Source: Schlesneria sp. DSM 10557 (GTDB lineage Bacteria; Planctomycetota; Planctomycetia; Planctomycetales; Planctomycetaceae). From it: a DNA stretch of 64,000 nt. The stretch spans positions 5,146,001 to 5,210,000 of the forward strand of contig NZ_CP124747.1 in assembly GCF_041860085.1 (NCBI RefSeq), given 5' to 3'. The notes below the pieces were generated by a model. That model made no database searches, had not been told where the DNA came from, and worked only from the letters and a program-made list of their open reading frames with translations. The position numbers and the translations under genes were made by a program. This document shows positions 9,348 through 18,133 of this stretch, one piece after another. Numbering within the stretch: the stretch's first letter is position 1; each line of letters starts with the position of its first letter.

Positions 9348-10417
9348 GTGATTCGACGTCCAACCGTCGTGACTTCTTGACGGGGCGGTCTGCTCTCACG
9401 CAAGTGGAAGCAGCGGGCAATCGTCTGGCGGAGGAACTGGTGCAGCGACCAGTCCCGTCGCGCGGACCGACGATGATGCTGCGCACCACCGCGATGGCGT
9501 GCGACTTCGACGTGATCGTTAATCCTGATGGTCCGGGTTCGCAACTCGAGGCGGCGTCGGACGCTCTGGATCTGGTTCATGTGTTGGAACAACAGCTCTC
9601 GATTTATCGGGAAGACAGCGAGCTGAGTTGTCTCAACCGGAATGCGTTCCCGAATCCCACCACGGTTGAGCCAGAATTGTTCGACCTGCTGGAAAGGGCG
9701 AGGTTATTGTCTGCACAGACGGGGGGAGCATTCGATCCCGCCGCAGGCGCGCTCGTGAAATTGTGGAGCAACTGCCGCAAGAAGGATCGAATCCCGCTGC
9801 AGTCCGAAATCGACGAGGTGCTTGCTGCCGGGGGGGTGGCTCGCGTCGCCTTCGATTATTCGAAGCGGCAGATTGCATTTGAGCGGGCCGGAATCGAATT
9901 CAATCTGGGGGCGATTGGAAAAGGCTACGCCGTCGACAAAGCGGGTGAATACTTGCTCAACAAAGGGGTTTCAAACTGGCTGATCCACGGTGGGAGAAGC
10001 AGTATTCTGGCACATGGTGTTCACTCCCGTTGCGAAGGGTGGCCTGTGGGTCTGAGGAATCCTCTTCTGCCAGATAAGCCATTTGCCACATTGATGTTAT
10101 GTGATGAGGCGTTGGCCACGAGCGGCACCGCCGTACAATGGTTCCGCCATGGAGGAAGACGTTATGGACATATTCTGGACCCGAGAACGGGTTGGCCCGT
10201 TGAATCGCTGCTATCGGTCAGCGTGATTGCGCGGGACTCTGCCACAGCCGACGCCCTCTCCACGGCTTTTTTCGTGCTGGGAGTCGAAAAGAGTCTGGCG
10301 TATTGTGATAATCTATCCGATTCTGTGGGCGCAATCTTTTTCCCGATCCCGAAACAGGGGCAGATGCTGCAACCAGTTCTGCATAATGTGGCTGCTGAAA
10401 AATGGTTTCCGGCGTGA
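9344..10417 (+). CDS. apbE: FAD:protein FMN transferase (ApbE)
   Basis: 357 aa. ApbE covalently attaches FMN to a threonine of target redox proteins such as Nqr/Rnf subunits, using FAD and magnesium. Family motifs are in order: TTAMACDFDV at the N-terminal strand, LYxL-type helices, GAIGKGYAVDKA, ALATSGT, and the metal-binding YGHILDPRTGWPV followed by DSATADALSTAFFVLG. I chose the GTG at 9344, giving VSDSTSNRRDFLTGRSAL, a twin-arginine-like N-terminus that fits export. An ATG at 9308 in the same frame has no ribosome-binding site. It heads a same-strand run with the DoxX-like and Gfo/Idh genes. No Nqr or Rnf target is in view. Confidence 0.88.
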   Translation: MSDSTSNRRDFLTGRSALTQVEAAGNRLAEELVQRPVPSRGPTMMLRTTAMACDFDVIVNPDGPGSQLEAASDALDLVHVLEQQLSIYREDSELSCLNRNAFPNPTTVEPELFDLLERARLLSAQTGGAFDPAAGALVKLWSNCRKKDRIPLQSEIDEVLAAGGVARVAFDYSKRQIAFERAGIEFNLGAIGKGYAVDKAGEYLLNKGVSNWLIHGGRSSILAHGVHSRCEGWPVGLRNPLLPDKPFATLMLCDEALATSGTAVQWFRHGGRRYGHILDPRTGWPVESLLSVSVIARDSATADALSTAFFVLGVEKSLAYCDNLSDSVGAIFFPIPKQGQMLQPVLHNVAAEKWFPA

Positions 10418-10571
10418 AGTCATAAATGGTCGGGCGTGAAGGAGTTGTGGCGTCAGTGCGGCTGGCGGAGCATTGTTCCGGGCTGCAGGCAAGGTTGCTG
10501 ACACGCAGAGTGAAAATTTAACTTGGCTCAGGCCTCAACACGAACCTCCCTTCACCTGAAAGTGATTTCAA

Positions 10572-11810
10572 GTGCCGTCAGACTTGCGTCGAATTTCCTT
10601 GCTTGCGGTCGCACTTCTCGTCGTACTGCGAATTTCTATTGGCTGGCACCTCTTTTACGAGGGATTGTGGAAGCTGGGGACTCAGAAGTCCGCCGCACCG
10701 TGGACGGCAGAGCCTTATCTGAAAAACGCGACCGGACCGCTGCGGACAACGTTCCGTCGCATGACGGGTGACGAAAATGACTTGAAGTGGCTCGACTACG
10801 ATACCATGTCGTCCAAGTGGGATGCTTGGCGAGACCGGTTCGTCGCCCATTACGGAATTGAGAAAGCGAAGCTTGATCGTCTTCTGGATGGTCCGGAGTC
10901 GGGTTTCAGCGTCCCGTTGAGTGAGCTTCCCGCAGGTGTCGATTTCGACGAAGTGGCGCGGAATGCCGGCGTTGTGAAAGGGGCCATTCGCTACGACAGT
11001 GCGTCGAAGCGACTGGTCGTGGATGGAAAACTGCATCTTCTCCCCACTGAGCAGGCCAGGCTTCTCGAAGCGGTGAATCCCCAAAAGGCGAAGCCGGGGG
11101 AAGAGGCCCTGTATGACAAGTTGACCAAGGCGATTAACGACGTTGCACGGCAGTCGTCCCGCCTCGCGTTTCGTGAGCGACTCGCAGCCATGCTGAAGGG
11201 GGACCCCGAACGGGTGGGGATCGTTCAGAAAGCGAAAAGCGAGGGAGGAAGTGATCAGGTCATCATGGTCGGAGAGGTTGATTACTACAAGAAACTGATC
11301 GATCGATATGAGGCCAATTACGCCAAAGCCAAAACTCCGTTCGAATGGGACCACCTGGAAAAGCAGTGGAGTGACTTGCAGGCCCAGCGGCGGAAGTTGG
11401 TCGGTCCCGTTCAGTCTCTGGAAAAGGACCTCTTCGAGGAAGCAGCGAAGTTGCTCGGTCCCGAGCAATTTGCCAGGGGCCCCGTGCCGGCGGCCGTGAC
11501 GGAAATGAGTCGCATTAACTTCCGGACGATGTGGGGGCTCACCATCTTCGGGCTTTTGCTGATGATTGGTTTCCTGACCCGGGTTTCGGCACTTGGCGGA
11601 GCGGCTCTCTTAACGCTCTTTTATCTCGCCATGCCCCCTTGGCCAGGAGTCCAGGAGATTCCCAGCATTGAGCACAATTTGATCGTAAATAAGGTCTTCG
11701 TGGAAATGTTGGCCCTGTTAGCAATTGCCGCACTTCCGACGGGCCAATGGTTCGGTGTCGATGCCGCAATTTCTGCCCTGCTTCGACGTCGCCGTCCCGT
11801 TTCCGAATAA
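10572..11810 (+). CDS. DoxX-like membrane protein with large soluble insertion
   Basis: 412 aa, GTG start. The first membrane helix (ISLLAVALLVVLRISIGWHLFYEGLWKL, about 8-35) and the C-terminal helices (GLTIFGLLLMIGFLTRVSALGGAALLTLFYLAM and NKVFVEMLALLAIAALP, about 315-395) match the four-helix DoxX/DoxD fold. They are separated by about 270 hydrophilic residues with predicted helices (EKQWSDLQAQRRKL). DoxX relatives are membrane oxidoreductase-associated proteins; a specific role cannot be assigned. Position between apbE and a Gfo/Idh oxidoreductase suggests a periplasmic redox setting. Confidence 0.75.
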   Translation: MPSDLRRISLLAVALLVVLRISIGWHLFYEGLWKLGTQKSAAPWTAEPYLKNATGPLRTTFRRMTGDENDLKWLDYDTMSSKWDAWRDRFVAHYGIEKAKLDRLLDGPESGFSVPLSELPAGVDFDEVARNAGVVKGAIRYDSASKRLVVDGKLHLLPTEQARLLEAVNPQKAKPGEEALYDKLTKAINDVARQSSRLAFRERLAAMLKGDPERVGIVQKAKSEGGSDQVIMVGEVDYYKKLIDRYEANYAKAKTPFEWDHLEKQWSDLQAQRRKLVGPVQSLEKDLFEEAAKLLGPEQFARGPVPAAVTEMSRINFRTMWGLTIFGLLLMIGFLTRVSALGGAALLTLFYLAMPPWPGVQEIPSIEHNLIVNKVFVEMLALLAIAALPTGQWFGVDAAISALLRRRRPVSE

Positions 11811-11912
11811 TCCCACGTCTGATCACAACGAATCGGGGCGGACTTCGTTCGGGCCCTGGCAGTGACTTCTTCCATCCAAAAGACAAATAGAACTCGACAG
11901 GAGTAATCCAAT

Positions 11913-13493
11913 ATGCAGTTGACCCCGGAACAGGAAAGAATCGGCAAGGACAACTTTCACGAGGCTGTCGCCTTCACTCGGCGATCGTTTCTGGTCGGGG
12001 CTGCGGCAGCAGTTCCTACGCTCGGAGCCGCCTACTTCGGCTATGAGGCGCTCAAAGGGGATCCGATCAAGGTGGGGTTTATCGGAACCGGCGATGAAGG
12101 GTCGGTTCTGCTGACTCAGCATCCCCCGGCATATATGGATATCGTCGGGATCGCTGATCTTCGCGCCAAAAACCGCGTACGAGCCCTGCAGGGGGACGGT
12201 GACGAAATTCGTTGGGGGCTGATTCGTAAGCTGGGTGCTGAAAAGGCGCAAAAGATCGGTCTGTATCGGGACCACAAAGAGTTGCTGAAGCAGCATCCCG
12301 AGATCGAAGCGGTCGTCATCGCGGTTCCGCTCTGTCAGCACGCTCAGGTCGCGATCGACTGTCTGAAGGCAGGAAAGCATGTCCTGACGGAAAAGCTGAT
12401 GGCTCACACCGTTATGCAGTGCAAGGAGATGATTCGTGTCGCGCAGCAGGAGAAGAAACTGCTCGCAGTCGGGCATCAGCGCCACTACAACGTGTTGTAT
12501 GACAACGCGAACGCGCTCATTCAGAACGGCATGCTGGGCGACTTGAAATTCATTCGGGCTCAGTGGCACCGGAACAACAGCTTCCCCGGTAGCGATAGCT
12601 GGAGGCCGGGGGGGTACACCAAGGAGTCGTTTGGACGAAAGTTCCGACAGGACATCGATGGCCTCCTGGATCATGCCAAAGAGCGAGGCGTGTCCGACCT
12701 GGATCAGTTCCTGGCGACCGAGTTCGGCTATCCTTCGATGGAACGCCTGGTCAACTGGCGTCTCTACAACAACACCGGCGGTGGTCTGATGGCCGAACTG
12801 GGCAGTCACCAGCTCGATGCCGCCAGCATCTTCCTGAATAAGGTTCAGCCGATTGCCTGCTTCGGCTACGGAGGCAAAAACTTCTATGGAGTGAAGGGAA
12901 TCGGTTCGCCCGAGCAGCAGTCTGACGATCGGGATATCGACGATCATGTCTACATGACGTTCGAGTTTCCTGGCCGAAACTATGCCGAAGACAAGAACGA
13001 TGTCTGCATCGTGACTTACTCGTCGATCAGTACGAATCGCAGTGAGCCGTATGGGGAAACCGTGTTCGGCAGCCGCGGAACACTGATCATGAAACAGGAA
13101 CTCGAGGCAATTCTCTTCAAGGAAGCGACAGGTTCTTCAAAGGGGGGCGTTGATCAACGGCTTTATGCCATTGAGGGGAGTGACGGTCAGCCCGTGTTGA
13201 GTGCCAGTGCCAGTCTTGGGCCCACCAAAGCGGCTGCAGTCGCTGACGTGGGGAAGGTTAGTCGTGGTTACACGGAAGAGATGGAACATTTTGCGTTCTG
13301 CATCCGCAATTACGGCGACAATCCCGAAGCGGCGCCGCTGCGATGCCCAGGCAAGCAGGGAATGAAAGATGCCATCATGGCCCTGACTTCGAATCTGGCG
13401 ATGAAGCACAAAAAACGCATCGTCTACAAGGACGAGTGGTTCGATCCAGCCAGTGATCTTGTTCCCGAAACGGATCCTGAAATTATTGGCTGA
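11913..13493 (+). CDS. Gfo/Idh/MocA-family oxidoreductase with Tat-type signal
   Basis: 526 aa. AGGAG precedes the ATG by about 8 nt. A twin-arginine motif [15 protein letters not shown] (about residue 23) and hydrophobic run suggest Tat export in folded form. The Rossmann motif [14 protein letters not shown] (about 54) binds NAD(P); the family EKP element appears as EKLMAHT. Downstream regions [15 protein letters not shown] and [19 protein letters not shown] segments fit the GFO_IDH_MocA C-terminal domain. Such proteins oxidise or reduce sugars and inositols and are greatly expanded in planctomycetes. The gene ends in a strong terminator at 13611. Confidence 0.88.
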   Translation: MQLTPEQERIGKDNFHEAVAFTRRSFLVGAAAAVPTLGAAYFGYEALKGDPIKVGFIGTGDEGSVLLTQHPPAYMDIVGIADLRAKNRVRALQGDGDEIRWGLIRKLGAEKAQKIGLYRDHKELLKQHPEIEAVVIAVPLCQHAQVAIDCLKAGKHVLTEKLMAHTVMQCKEMIRVAQQEKKLLAVGHQRHYNVLYDNANALIQNGMLGDLKFIRAQWHRNNSFPGSDSWRPGGYTKESFGRKFRQDIDGLLDHAKERGVSDLDQFLATEFGYPSMERLVNWRLYNNTGGGLMAELGSHQLDAASIFLNKVQPIACFGYGGKNFYGVKGIGSPEQQSDDRDIDDHVYMTFEFPGRNYAEDKNDVCIVTYSSISTNRSEPYGETVFGSRGTLIMKQELEAILFKEATGSSKGGVDQRLYAIEGSDGQPVLSASASLGPTKAAAVADVGKVSRGYTEEMEHFAFCIRNYGDNPEAAPLRCPGKQGMKDAIMALTSNLAMKHKKRIVYKDEWFDPASDLVPETDPEIIG

Positions 13494-13610
13494 TGTCGAC
13501 GCGTGTCCCCGCGAGGGATCGCCAGGAAGGTGCGAGGCAACAAGTCCCTCTCCGAAACGATGTCACAGTGGGTAGCTGACTCAAGCGACTGCCTGTCGAA
13601 TTGAATTGAA

Positions 13611-13653
13611 AGCCCGTCAACAGCTCTGAAGAGGGGTGTTGACGGGCTTTTTT
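13611..13653 (+). terminator. Rho-independent terminator of the apbE/DoxX/oxidoreductase run
   Basis: AGCCCGTCAACA pairs with TGTTGACGGGCT over 12 bp, loop of about 13 nt, followed directly by TTTTTT. Confidence 0.92.
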
Positions 13654-13695
13654 GCTGGAACAAGCTGGTGTGCGCAGTCCGGATGGGGGACCCGT

Positions 13696-13725
13696 CGCCG
13701 TAAGAAAATTATTTTCTTGACGGCG
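13696..13725. repeat. Near-perfect 14/15-nt inverted repeat
   Basis: CGCCGTAAGAAAAT (13696-13709) is the reverse complement of ATTTTCTTGACGGCG (13711-13725) apart from one extra base, with a single-base centre. It lies between two terminators and has no T-tract of its own. Confidence 0.7.
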
Positions 13726-13889
13726 CGCAGTTTACTCTACCCGCTTCGAAGCCCACGGTTCCGCCGCTCTTTTGCTTGGGGTGGCCATTCAAGTGGGGGA
13801 ATGGGCTGAGTGTTGAGGGGCATGATAGGGCGTCTGAACCCGAGGCAGATTAAAGACTTCTGTCCGCCCGAGTCTCAGTTCTGGAAACA

Positions 13890-13923
13890 AAAAGAGACCC
13901 GACATTGTCGGGTCTCTTTTTGT
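13890..13923 (-). terminator. Bidirectional terminator, serving the minus-strand tRNA-Leu
   Basis: AGAGACCCGACA pairs with TGTCGGGTCTCT around a TT loop; it is flanked by A-run and T-run, so it works on both strands. On the minus strand it lies about 100 nt past tRNA-Leu. Confidence 0.88.
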
Positions 13924-14025
13924 TGAAACTTCGAAGTAAGCTGATTCAATTCCGGGACTTACATCGACTGGCTCTGGTGGCTCTTCCGCAGCACCCTGTG
14001 GTGCCTGATCGCGGCGATGCCATAG

Positions 14026-14109
14026 TGCCCAGGACAGGAATCGAACCTGCACGAGATTACTCCCACTAGGTCCTGAACCTAGCGCGTCTGCCAGTTCCGC
14101 CACCTGGGC
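14026..14109 (-). tRNA. tRNA-Leu (CAG)
   Basis: 84 nt with the long variable arm of class II tRNAs. Acceptor GCCCAGG pairs with CCTGGGC and the discriminator is A, as for leucine tRNAs. Anticodon loop TTCAGGA gives CAG. The T-arm is GGTTCGATTCC. CCA is not encoded. Confidence 0.97.
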
Positions 14110-14125
14110 AACAGGGGGGACAGCC

Positions 14126-14154
14126 AAGATAAAGATTCTTCCTTTACGAGGCAA
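14126..14154 (-). promoter_or_regulatory. Predicted sigma70-type promoter of tRNA-Leu
   Basis: Read on the minus strand: TTGCCT (14154-14149), 17-nt spacer, TATCTT (14131-14126), about 16 nt before the tRNA 5' end. Confidence 0.6.
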
Positions 14155-14209
14155 GCTACTTCGATAACAATCTGTCAAACAACGCGCGGAATCATTTTTG
14201 CGACAGCGC

Positions 14210-14237
14210 TTGCCAATCACAAAACAATCGCTATCAT
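14210..14237 (+). promoter_or_regulatory. Predicted sigma70-type promoter of the tRNA-tuf operon
   Basis: TTGCCA (14210-14215), 16-nt spacer, TATCAT (14232-14237); expected transcription start is about 25 nt before the first tRNA. Confidence 0.65.
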
Positions 14238-14270
14238 GCTCTCCCTCGCGGTAAAGCCGTCCGCTGCGCC

Positions 14271-14342
14271 GCTAGCGTAGCTCAACGGCAGAGTACCGGT
14301 TTTGTAAACCGGTGGTTGTGGGTTCAAGTCCCACCGCTAGCT
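14271..14342 (+). tRNA. tRNA-Thr (TGT)
   Basis: 72 nt. Acceptor GCTAGCG pairs with CGCTAGC; anticodon loop TTTGTAA gives TGT; T-arm GGGTTCAAGTCCC. First of four tRNAs directly upstream of tuf. Confidence 0.96.
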
Positions 14343-14364
14343 TTTCTGCGAGGATTGCGATTCA

Positions 14365-14446
14365 GGCGGGATACCCGAGCGGCCAAAGGGGCCAGACTGT
14401 AAATCTGGTGGCTCTGCCTTCGCAGGTTCGAATCCTGCTCCCGCCA
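14365..14446 (+). tRNA. tRNA-Tyr (GTA)
   Basis: 82 nt with a long variable arm. Acceptor GGCGGGA pairs with TCCCGCC, discriminator A; anticodon loop CTGTAAA gives GTA. Confidence 0.96.
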
Positions 14447-14524
14447 TAACTTTAAGCTAGGTGAATCGCTGGTTGATTGCGCAGTGGATGGTGTTTCTGC
14501 GGGTTGTTTTTCGTTAAGAATTTG

Positions 14525-14600
<76 letters not shown>

Positions 14601-14660
14601 TCAGTTGACATGCTGGCTGTGACACACCATTGTGTGTGTTGCAGATTGCTGGCCGGCGTC

Positions 14661-14733
14661 GCTGCTGTAGCTCAGTCGGTAGAGTGCGTCCTTGGTAAGG
14701 ACGAGGTCAAGGGTTCAAATCCCTTCAGCAGCT
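14661..14733 (+). tRNA. tRNA-Thr (GGT)
   Basis: 73 nt. Acceptor GCTGCTG pairs with CAGCAGC, discriminator T; anticodon loop TTGGTAA gives GGT. Last tRNA before tuf, 126 nt upstream of its start codon. Confidence 0.96.
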
Positions 14734-14859
14734 TTGAAGTTCGGTTAATGGTCTAAGTGTCTTCGCCAAAGGCGGCGAAGCTGGTTTCATGTGGAATGTC
14801 TTCCGTTCCCGAGTTTTGGGTCGGTGGGACGGAGAGAGAAAAAGAGGACTGCGAGCAAA

Positions 14860-16056
14860 ATGGCGAAGGAAACTTTTCAACGCACGAAGCCACACGTGAA
14901 CGTTGGCACAATCGGCCACATCGATCACGGTAAAACGACAACCACGGCTGCCATTCTCGCCGTCCAAACCGCAAAGGGCATGGCCAAGTTCAAGAGCTAT
15001 GCAGATATTGCCAAGGGCGGTACTGTCCGCGACGACACGAAGACGGTGACCATCGCTGTGAGTCACGTTGAGTACGAAACCCCAAATCGTCACTACGCTC
15101 ACATCGATTGCCCAGGCCACGCTGACTATATCAAGAACATGATCACCGGTGCTGCTCAGATGGACGGCGCCATTCTCGTGGTTTCGGCTGCTGACGGCCC
15201 GATGCCGCAGACTCGTGAACATATCCTTCTCGCCAAGCAGGTTAACGTTCCTGCTCTGGTTGTGTTCCTCAACAAGTGCGACCTCGTTGATGACGAAGAG
15301 TTGCTCGAGTTGGTCGAGATGGAAATTCGTGACCTGCTGACTAAGTACGAATTCCCAGGCGACGATATCGCGATTGTTCGTGGAAATGCCAAGGGTGCCT
15401 TGGATAACCCCGCCGATCCGAAGTACAGCGAATGCATCACTAAGCTGATGGAAGCGCTGGATCGCGACGTTCCAGAGCCAGCTCGTGAAGTCGACAAGCC
15501 AATGCTCATGGCAATCGAAGACGTCTTCTCGATCGAAGGTCGTGGTACCGTTGTGACCGGCCGTATCGAGCAAGGTGTTCTCAAGGTTGGTGACAAGGTT
15601 CAGTTGCTCGGTCTGGCTGAGCCACAGGAAACCGTTTGTACCGGCGTCGAAATGTTCCAGAAGACTCTGGATCAGGGGATGGCCGGGGACAACGTCGGGG
15701 TTCTGCTCCGCGGTATCCGCAAGGAAGACGTTCAGCGTGGCCAGGTGCTGGCTAAGCCAGGTTCCATCAAGCCACACTCCAAGTTTGAGTGTCAGGTTTA
15801 CGTTCTGAGCAAAGAAGAAGGTGGACGTCACACTCCATTCTTCAGTGGTTACCGTCCTCAGTTCTACTTCCGAACGACCGACGTGACCGGCGAGTCCACG
15901 CTGCTCGGTGGCGCCGAAATGTGTATGCCTGGTGACAACGTCAACATGCAGGTCACGCTCGGTAAGCCAATTGCAATGACCGAAAACGTCCGGTTTGCTA
16001 TCCGTGAAGGTGGCAAGACGGTTGGTTCCGGCGTTGTCACGAAGATTATCGAGTAG
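14860..16056 (+). CDS. tuf: Translation elongation factor Tu
   Basis: 398 aa. GTPase that delivers aminoacyl-tRNA to the ribosome. G1 GHIDHGKT, the switch region with GTVRDDTKT where most EF-Tus have RGITI, G3 DCPGHADY, G4 NKCD, and the C-terminal barrel ending [19 protein letters not shown] are all visible. The frame is open from 14791, but [20 protein letters not shown] from 14860 is the family start. It belongs to the four-tRNA transcript upstream. A hairpin (16079-16121) separates it from rpmG. The altered switch I sequence ([16 protein letters not shown] instead of RGITINTSHVEY) is unusual for EF-Tu. Confidence 0.97.
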   Translation: MAKETFQRTKPHVNVGTIGHIDHGKTTTTAAILAVQTAKGMAKFKSYADIAKGGTVRDDTKTVTIAVSHVEYETPNRHYAHIDCPGHADYIKNMITGAAQMDGAILVVSAADGPMPQTREHILLAKQVNVPALVVFLNKCDLVDDEELLELVEMEIRDLLTKYEFPGDDIAIVRGNAKGALDNPADPKYSECITKLMEALDRDVPEPAREVDKPMLMAIEDVFSIEGRGTVVTGRIEQGVLKVGDKVQLLGLAEPQETVCTGVEMFQKTLDQGMAGDNVGVLLRGIRKEDVQRGQVLAKPGSIKPHSKFECQVYVLSKEEGGRHTPFFSGYRPQFYFRTTDVTGESTLLGGAEMCMPGDNVNMQVTLGKPIAMTENVRFAIREGGKTVGSGVVTKIIE

Positions 16057-16078
16057 TCTCGCAGCAATTGGTCTTGAT

Positions 16079-16121
16079 GGCCGCCAGCGTTGATTCCTGA
16101 ATCAACTGGCGGCCGTTGTTT
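16079..16121 (+). terminator. Hairpin with T-rich tail between tuf and rpmG
   Basis: GGCCGCCAGCGTTGATT pairs with AATCAACTGGCGGCC (one unpaired position), short loop, followed by GTTGTTT. It could terminate part of the tuf transcripts and so set tuf expression above that of the downstream genes. The U-tract is imperfect. Confidence 0.65.
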
Positions 16122-16148
16122 GTGGTTGAGGGTGTCTGGAGAGAACAC

Positions 16149-16304
16149 GTGGCTCGAGAGTATGTTTGGTTGGAGTGTACCGAAACTGGGTTGCGAAATT
16201 ACCGAATCTCGAAAGAGACGAAGGGTACTGAGCGACTGGAGTTGATGAAGTACAATAAGAAGCTCCGACGGCACACGCTGCACAAAGAATCTCGGAAGAA
16301 GTGA
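16149..16304 (+). CDS. rpmG: 50S ribosomal protein L33
   Basis: 51 aa starting at GTG (MAREYVWLECTETGLRNY), with GGAG about 9 nt upstream. It sits between tuf and tRNA-Trp/secE as in many bacteria. L33 packs near the ribosomal E site. Zinc-binding L33 has two CxxC pairs; this one keeps a single cysteine (LECTETG) and none in the C-terminal half (LMKYNKKLRRHTLHKE), so it is the zinc-free (C-minus) form and should not depend on zinc supply. Confidence 0.93.
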   Translation: MAREYVWLECTETGLRNYRISKETKGTERLELMKYNKKLRRHTLHKESRKK

Positions 16305-16319
16305 TCCTGTTCGCTTCGA

Positions 16320-16392
16320 ACGGGCGTAGCTCAATTGGCAGAGCACTGGATTCCAAATCCAGGTGTTGGGGGTTCAAGTCCCTCCGCCCGTG
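16320..16392 (+). tRNA. tRNA-Trp (CCA)
   Basis: 73 nt. Acceptor ACGGGCG pairs with CGCCCGT, discriminator G as in tryptophan tRNAs; anticodon loop TTCCAAA gives CCA. Located between rpmG and secE. Confidence 0.96.
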
Positions 16393-16458
16393 TTTTGGGC
16401 ACGAAAGGTATTAGAATACAGCTCGTGTTTAGGTGCGAATCGAGACCTGGAAGGACTT

Positions 16459-16893
16459 ATGGCCAAAGTTCAGCGCGATACGCTGTTGAAAAGCATCTTA
16501 AGCACGGACCTCTATCAGCGTAAACAAGGGCGCGCAGTCAGACGTTGTACCGCAGGTGCAATTTTTCTGACGTTCGTGCTTGCGAGCCAGGCGTTGTATC
16601 ACACAGTCCTTTTGGACTTCGGTACGTCCACGGCTTCCGCAGTGGTTGCGCTGATCAATGTCGTTGGTGCCTGGTTTGCGTTTCGCGTGGTGAACTATCC
16701 GGTGTTCGCTGACTTCCTGATCGACGTTGAATCCGAGATGACCAAGGTCACGTGGCCGAGTTGGGTGGAACTGCAGCGTGCCACGCTGGTTGTGCTGGCG
16801 ACGACGTTTCTGTTTTCGGCCTTGCTGTTTGGTTACGATATTGCATGGCAGAAGTTTTTGGAGATGACGGGGGTTCTCAGGCTGTCACGTTAG
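16459..16893 (+). CDS. secE: Preprotein translocase subunit SecE
   Basis: 144 aa. SecE clamps SecY in the inner-membrane translocon. The core signature DVESEMTKVTWPSWVEL (amphipathic helix, about residue 95) is followed by the last membrane helix (VVLATTFLFSALLFGYDIAW). Two further hydrophobic helices precede it (GAIFLTFVLASQALY and AVVALINVVGAWFAFRVV). Most bacterial SecE proteins are about 60-70 aa with one helix; this has a three-helix layout like E. coli. AAGGA lies 5-9 nt before the ATG. nusG follows after 63 nt. Confidence 0.93.
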   Translation: MAKVQRDTLLKSILSTDLYQRKQGRAVRRCTAGAIFLTFVLASQALYHTVLLDFGTSTASAVVALINVVGAWFAFRVVNYPVFADFLIDVESEMTKVTWPSWVELQRATLVVLATTFLFSALLFGYDIAWQKFLEMTGVLRLSR

Positions 16894-16956
16894 CCGACCC
16901 CCGTGAAAGTTGTGTGGGTCGGTTGCCGCGAGAGTCATTCTCCAAAGGGTTACAAT

Positions 16957-17526
16957 ATGACGACGGAATCCGGAGTCGAGGGTTCCCAAGACGGGCAGAT
17001 GCTGTGGTATGTTTTGAAAATTCAAAGCAACCGCGAAAAGACGATTCGCGATTCGTTGTTGCGACGAATGCGGCAGGAAGGGTTGCAAGACTACTTCGGC
17101 GAGATCGTCATCCCAACCGAAAAGATCGTTGAGAACAGAAACGGGAAGAAACGGGTCATCGAACAGAAGCTGTATCCCGGCTACCTGATGATCCAGATGG
17201 TTTTGAATGACGATACTTGGTATCTGGTGAGAAGTACCGCAGGCGTCGGAGACTTCACGGGCTCGGCGGGCAAGCCATCACCAATGCCAATGCATGAAGT
17301 GCATAAGATGCTCGGGGCATCGCACACGATTGCGGAAGAACCGGCCAAGGTGAAGCATGATCTGAAGGCTGGGGACAACGTCAAGATTATCGAAGGTCCC
17401 TTTGGGTCGTTCGATGGTACAGTCGGAAGTGTGGATGCGAGCAGCGGTAAGTTGACAGTGATGATTGAAATTTTCGGTCGCAGCACGCCGGTCGACGTTG
17501 AGGCATGGCAGGTTGAGCGGGTTTAG
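16957..17526 (+). CDS. nusG: Transcription termination/antitermination factor NusG
   Basis: 189 aa. NGN domain ([30 protein letters not shown]) binds RNA polymerase; the C-terminal KOW domain ([20 protein letters not shown]) contacts Rho or ribosomal protein S10. The ATG at 16957 follows AAAGGG by about 8 nt and gives the usual length. It sits between secE and rplK, the standard position. Confidence 0.96.
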   Translation: MTTESGVEGSQDGQMLWYVLKIQSNREKTIRDSLLRRMRQEGLQDYFGEIVIPTEKIVENRNGKKRVIEQKLYPGYLMIQMVLNDDTWYLVRSTAGVGDFTGSAGKPSPMPMHEVHKMLGASHTIAEEPAKVKHDLKAGDNVKIIEGPFGSFDGTVGSVDASSGKLTVMIEIFGRSTPVDVEAWQVERV

Positions 17527-17605
17527 ACTTGGTCGAGTGACTGAGTTCTTGCGGTCGGTGTCTTTAGTGTCTTGATTGGCGCAGGCGACAGAGCGGAGAT
17601 ATCAG

Positions 17606-18037
17606 GTGGCGAAGAAAGAAGCGAAGATCAAGGCCCAGGTGAAGGTTCAGATCCCTGGCGGCAAGGCAACTCCTGCCCCTCCAGTTGGTACTGCGCTCGG
17701 TCCCCACGGGATCAACCTCGGCCAGTTCGTCATGCAGTTTAACGAGAAGACGCGTGACCTGAACGGGATGGTTGTACCCGTTGTGATCACCATCTTGGAA
17801 GATCGGTCTTTTACGTTCGTTCTGAAAAGCCCCCCTGCTTCCGTGCTGCTTAAGCAAGCCGCAAAGATTGCGATGGGTGCTCACAACGCTCGGACCGAAA
17901 AGGTCGGTAGCGTGACGCAGGCGCAACTGATTGAGATCGCGAAGACGAAGTTCGAAGATTTAAATACATCAAGCGTCGAGCAAGCTGCGAAGATGATCGC
18001 GGGAACCGCTCGAAGCATGGGCATTGAGGTGATCTGA
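17606..18037 (+). CDS. rplK: 50S ribosomal protein L11
   Basis: 143 aa starting at GTG (MAKKEAKIKAQVKVQIPGG) with CGGAG about 8 nt upstream. L11 forms the GTPase-associated centre with L10 and L7/L12 and is needed for the stringent response. Signature sequence PAPPVGTALGPHGINLGQF is intact, and the C-terminal rRNA-binding region has KMIAGTARSMGIEV. First gene of the rplKAJL series. Confidence 0.97.
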   Translation: MAKKEAKIKAQVKVQIPGGKATPAPPVGTALGPHGINLGQFVMQFNEKTRDLNGMVVPVVITILEDRSFTFVLKSPPASVLLKQAAKIAMGAHNARTEKVGSVTQAQLIEIAKTKFEDLNTSSVEQAAKMIAGTARSMGIEVI

Positions 18038-18133
18038 GTGATCCGGTTTCGGGTTGTCAGTCATTCACGGTGCTGAGCCGTCGGGTCGGCATTATTCGCA
18101 TCAACGTCGTTAACAGTGGTTTGGGTTTTTGAA

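Larger units (their letters stand above)
13494..14025. other. Intergenic region carrying two terminators and an inverted repeat
   Basis: About 532 nt without a supportable gene. It contains a terminator for the upstream operon (13611-13653), a long inverted repeat (13696-13725) and a bidirectional terminator (13890-13923). The frames that cross it have no ribosome-binding site and run into tRNA sequence. Confidence 0.7.

Noticed and set aside
10578..11468. 296-codon minus-strand frame
   Set aside because: Antisense to the DoxX-like gene; low-complexity composition and no start signal.
13789..14220. 143-codon minus-strand frame
   Set aside because: It reads through tRNA-Leu and a terminator; not a gene.
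14725..15831. 368-codon minus-strand frame
   Set aside because: Antisense shadow of tuf; the sense strand is EF-Tu beyond doubt.
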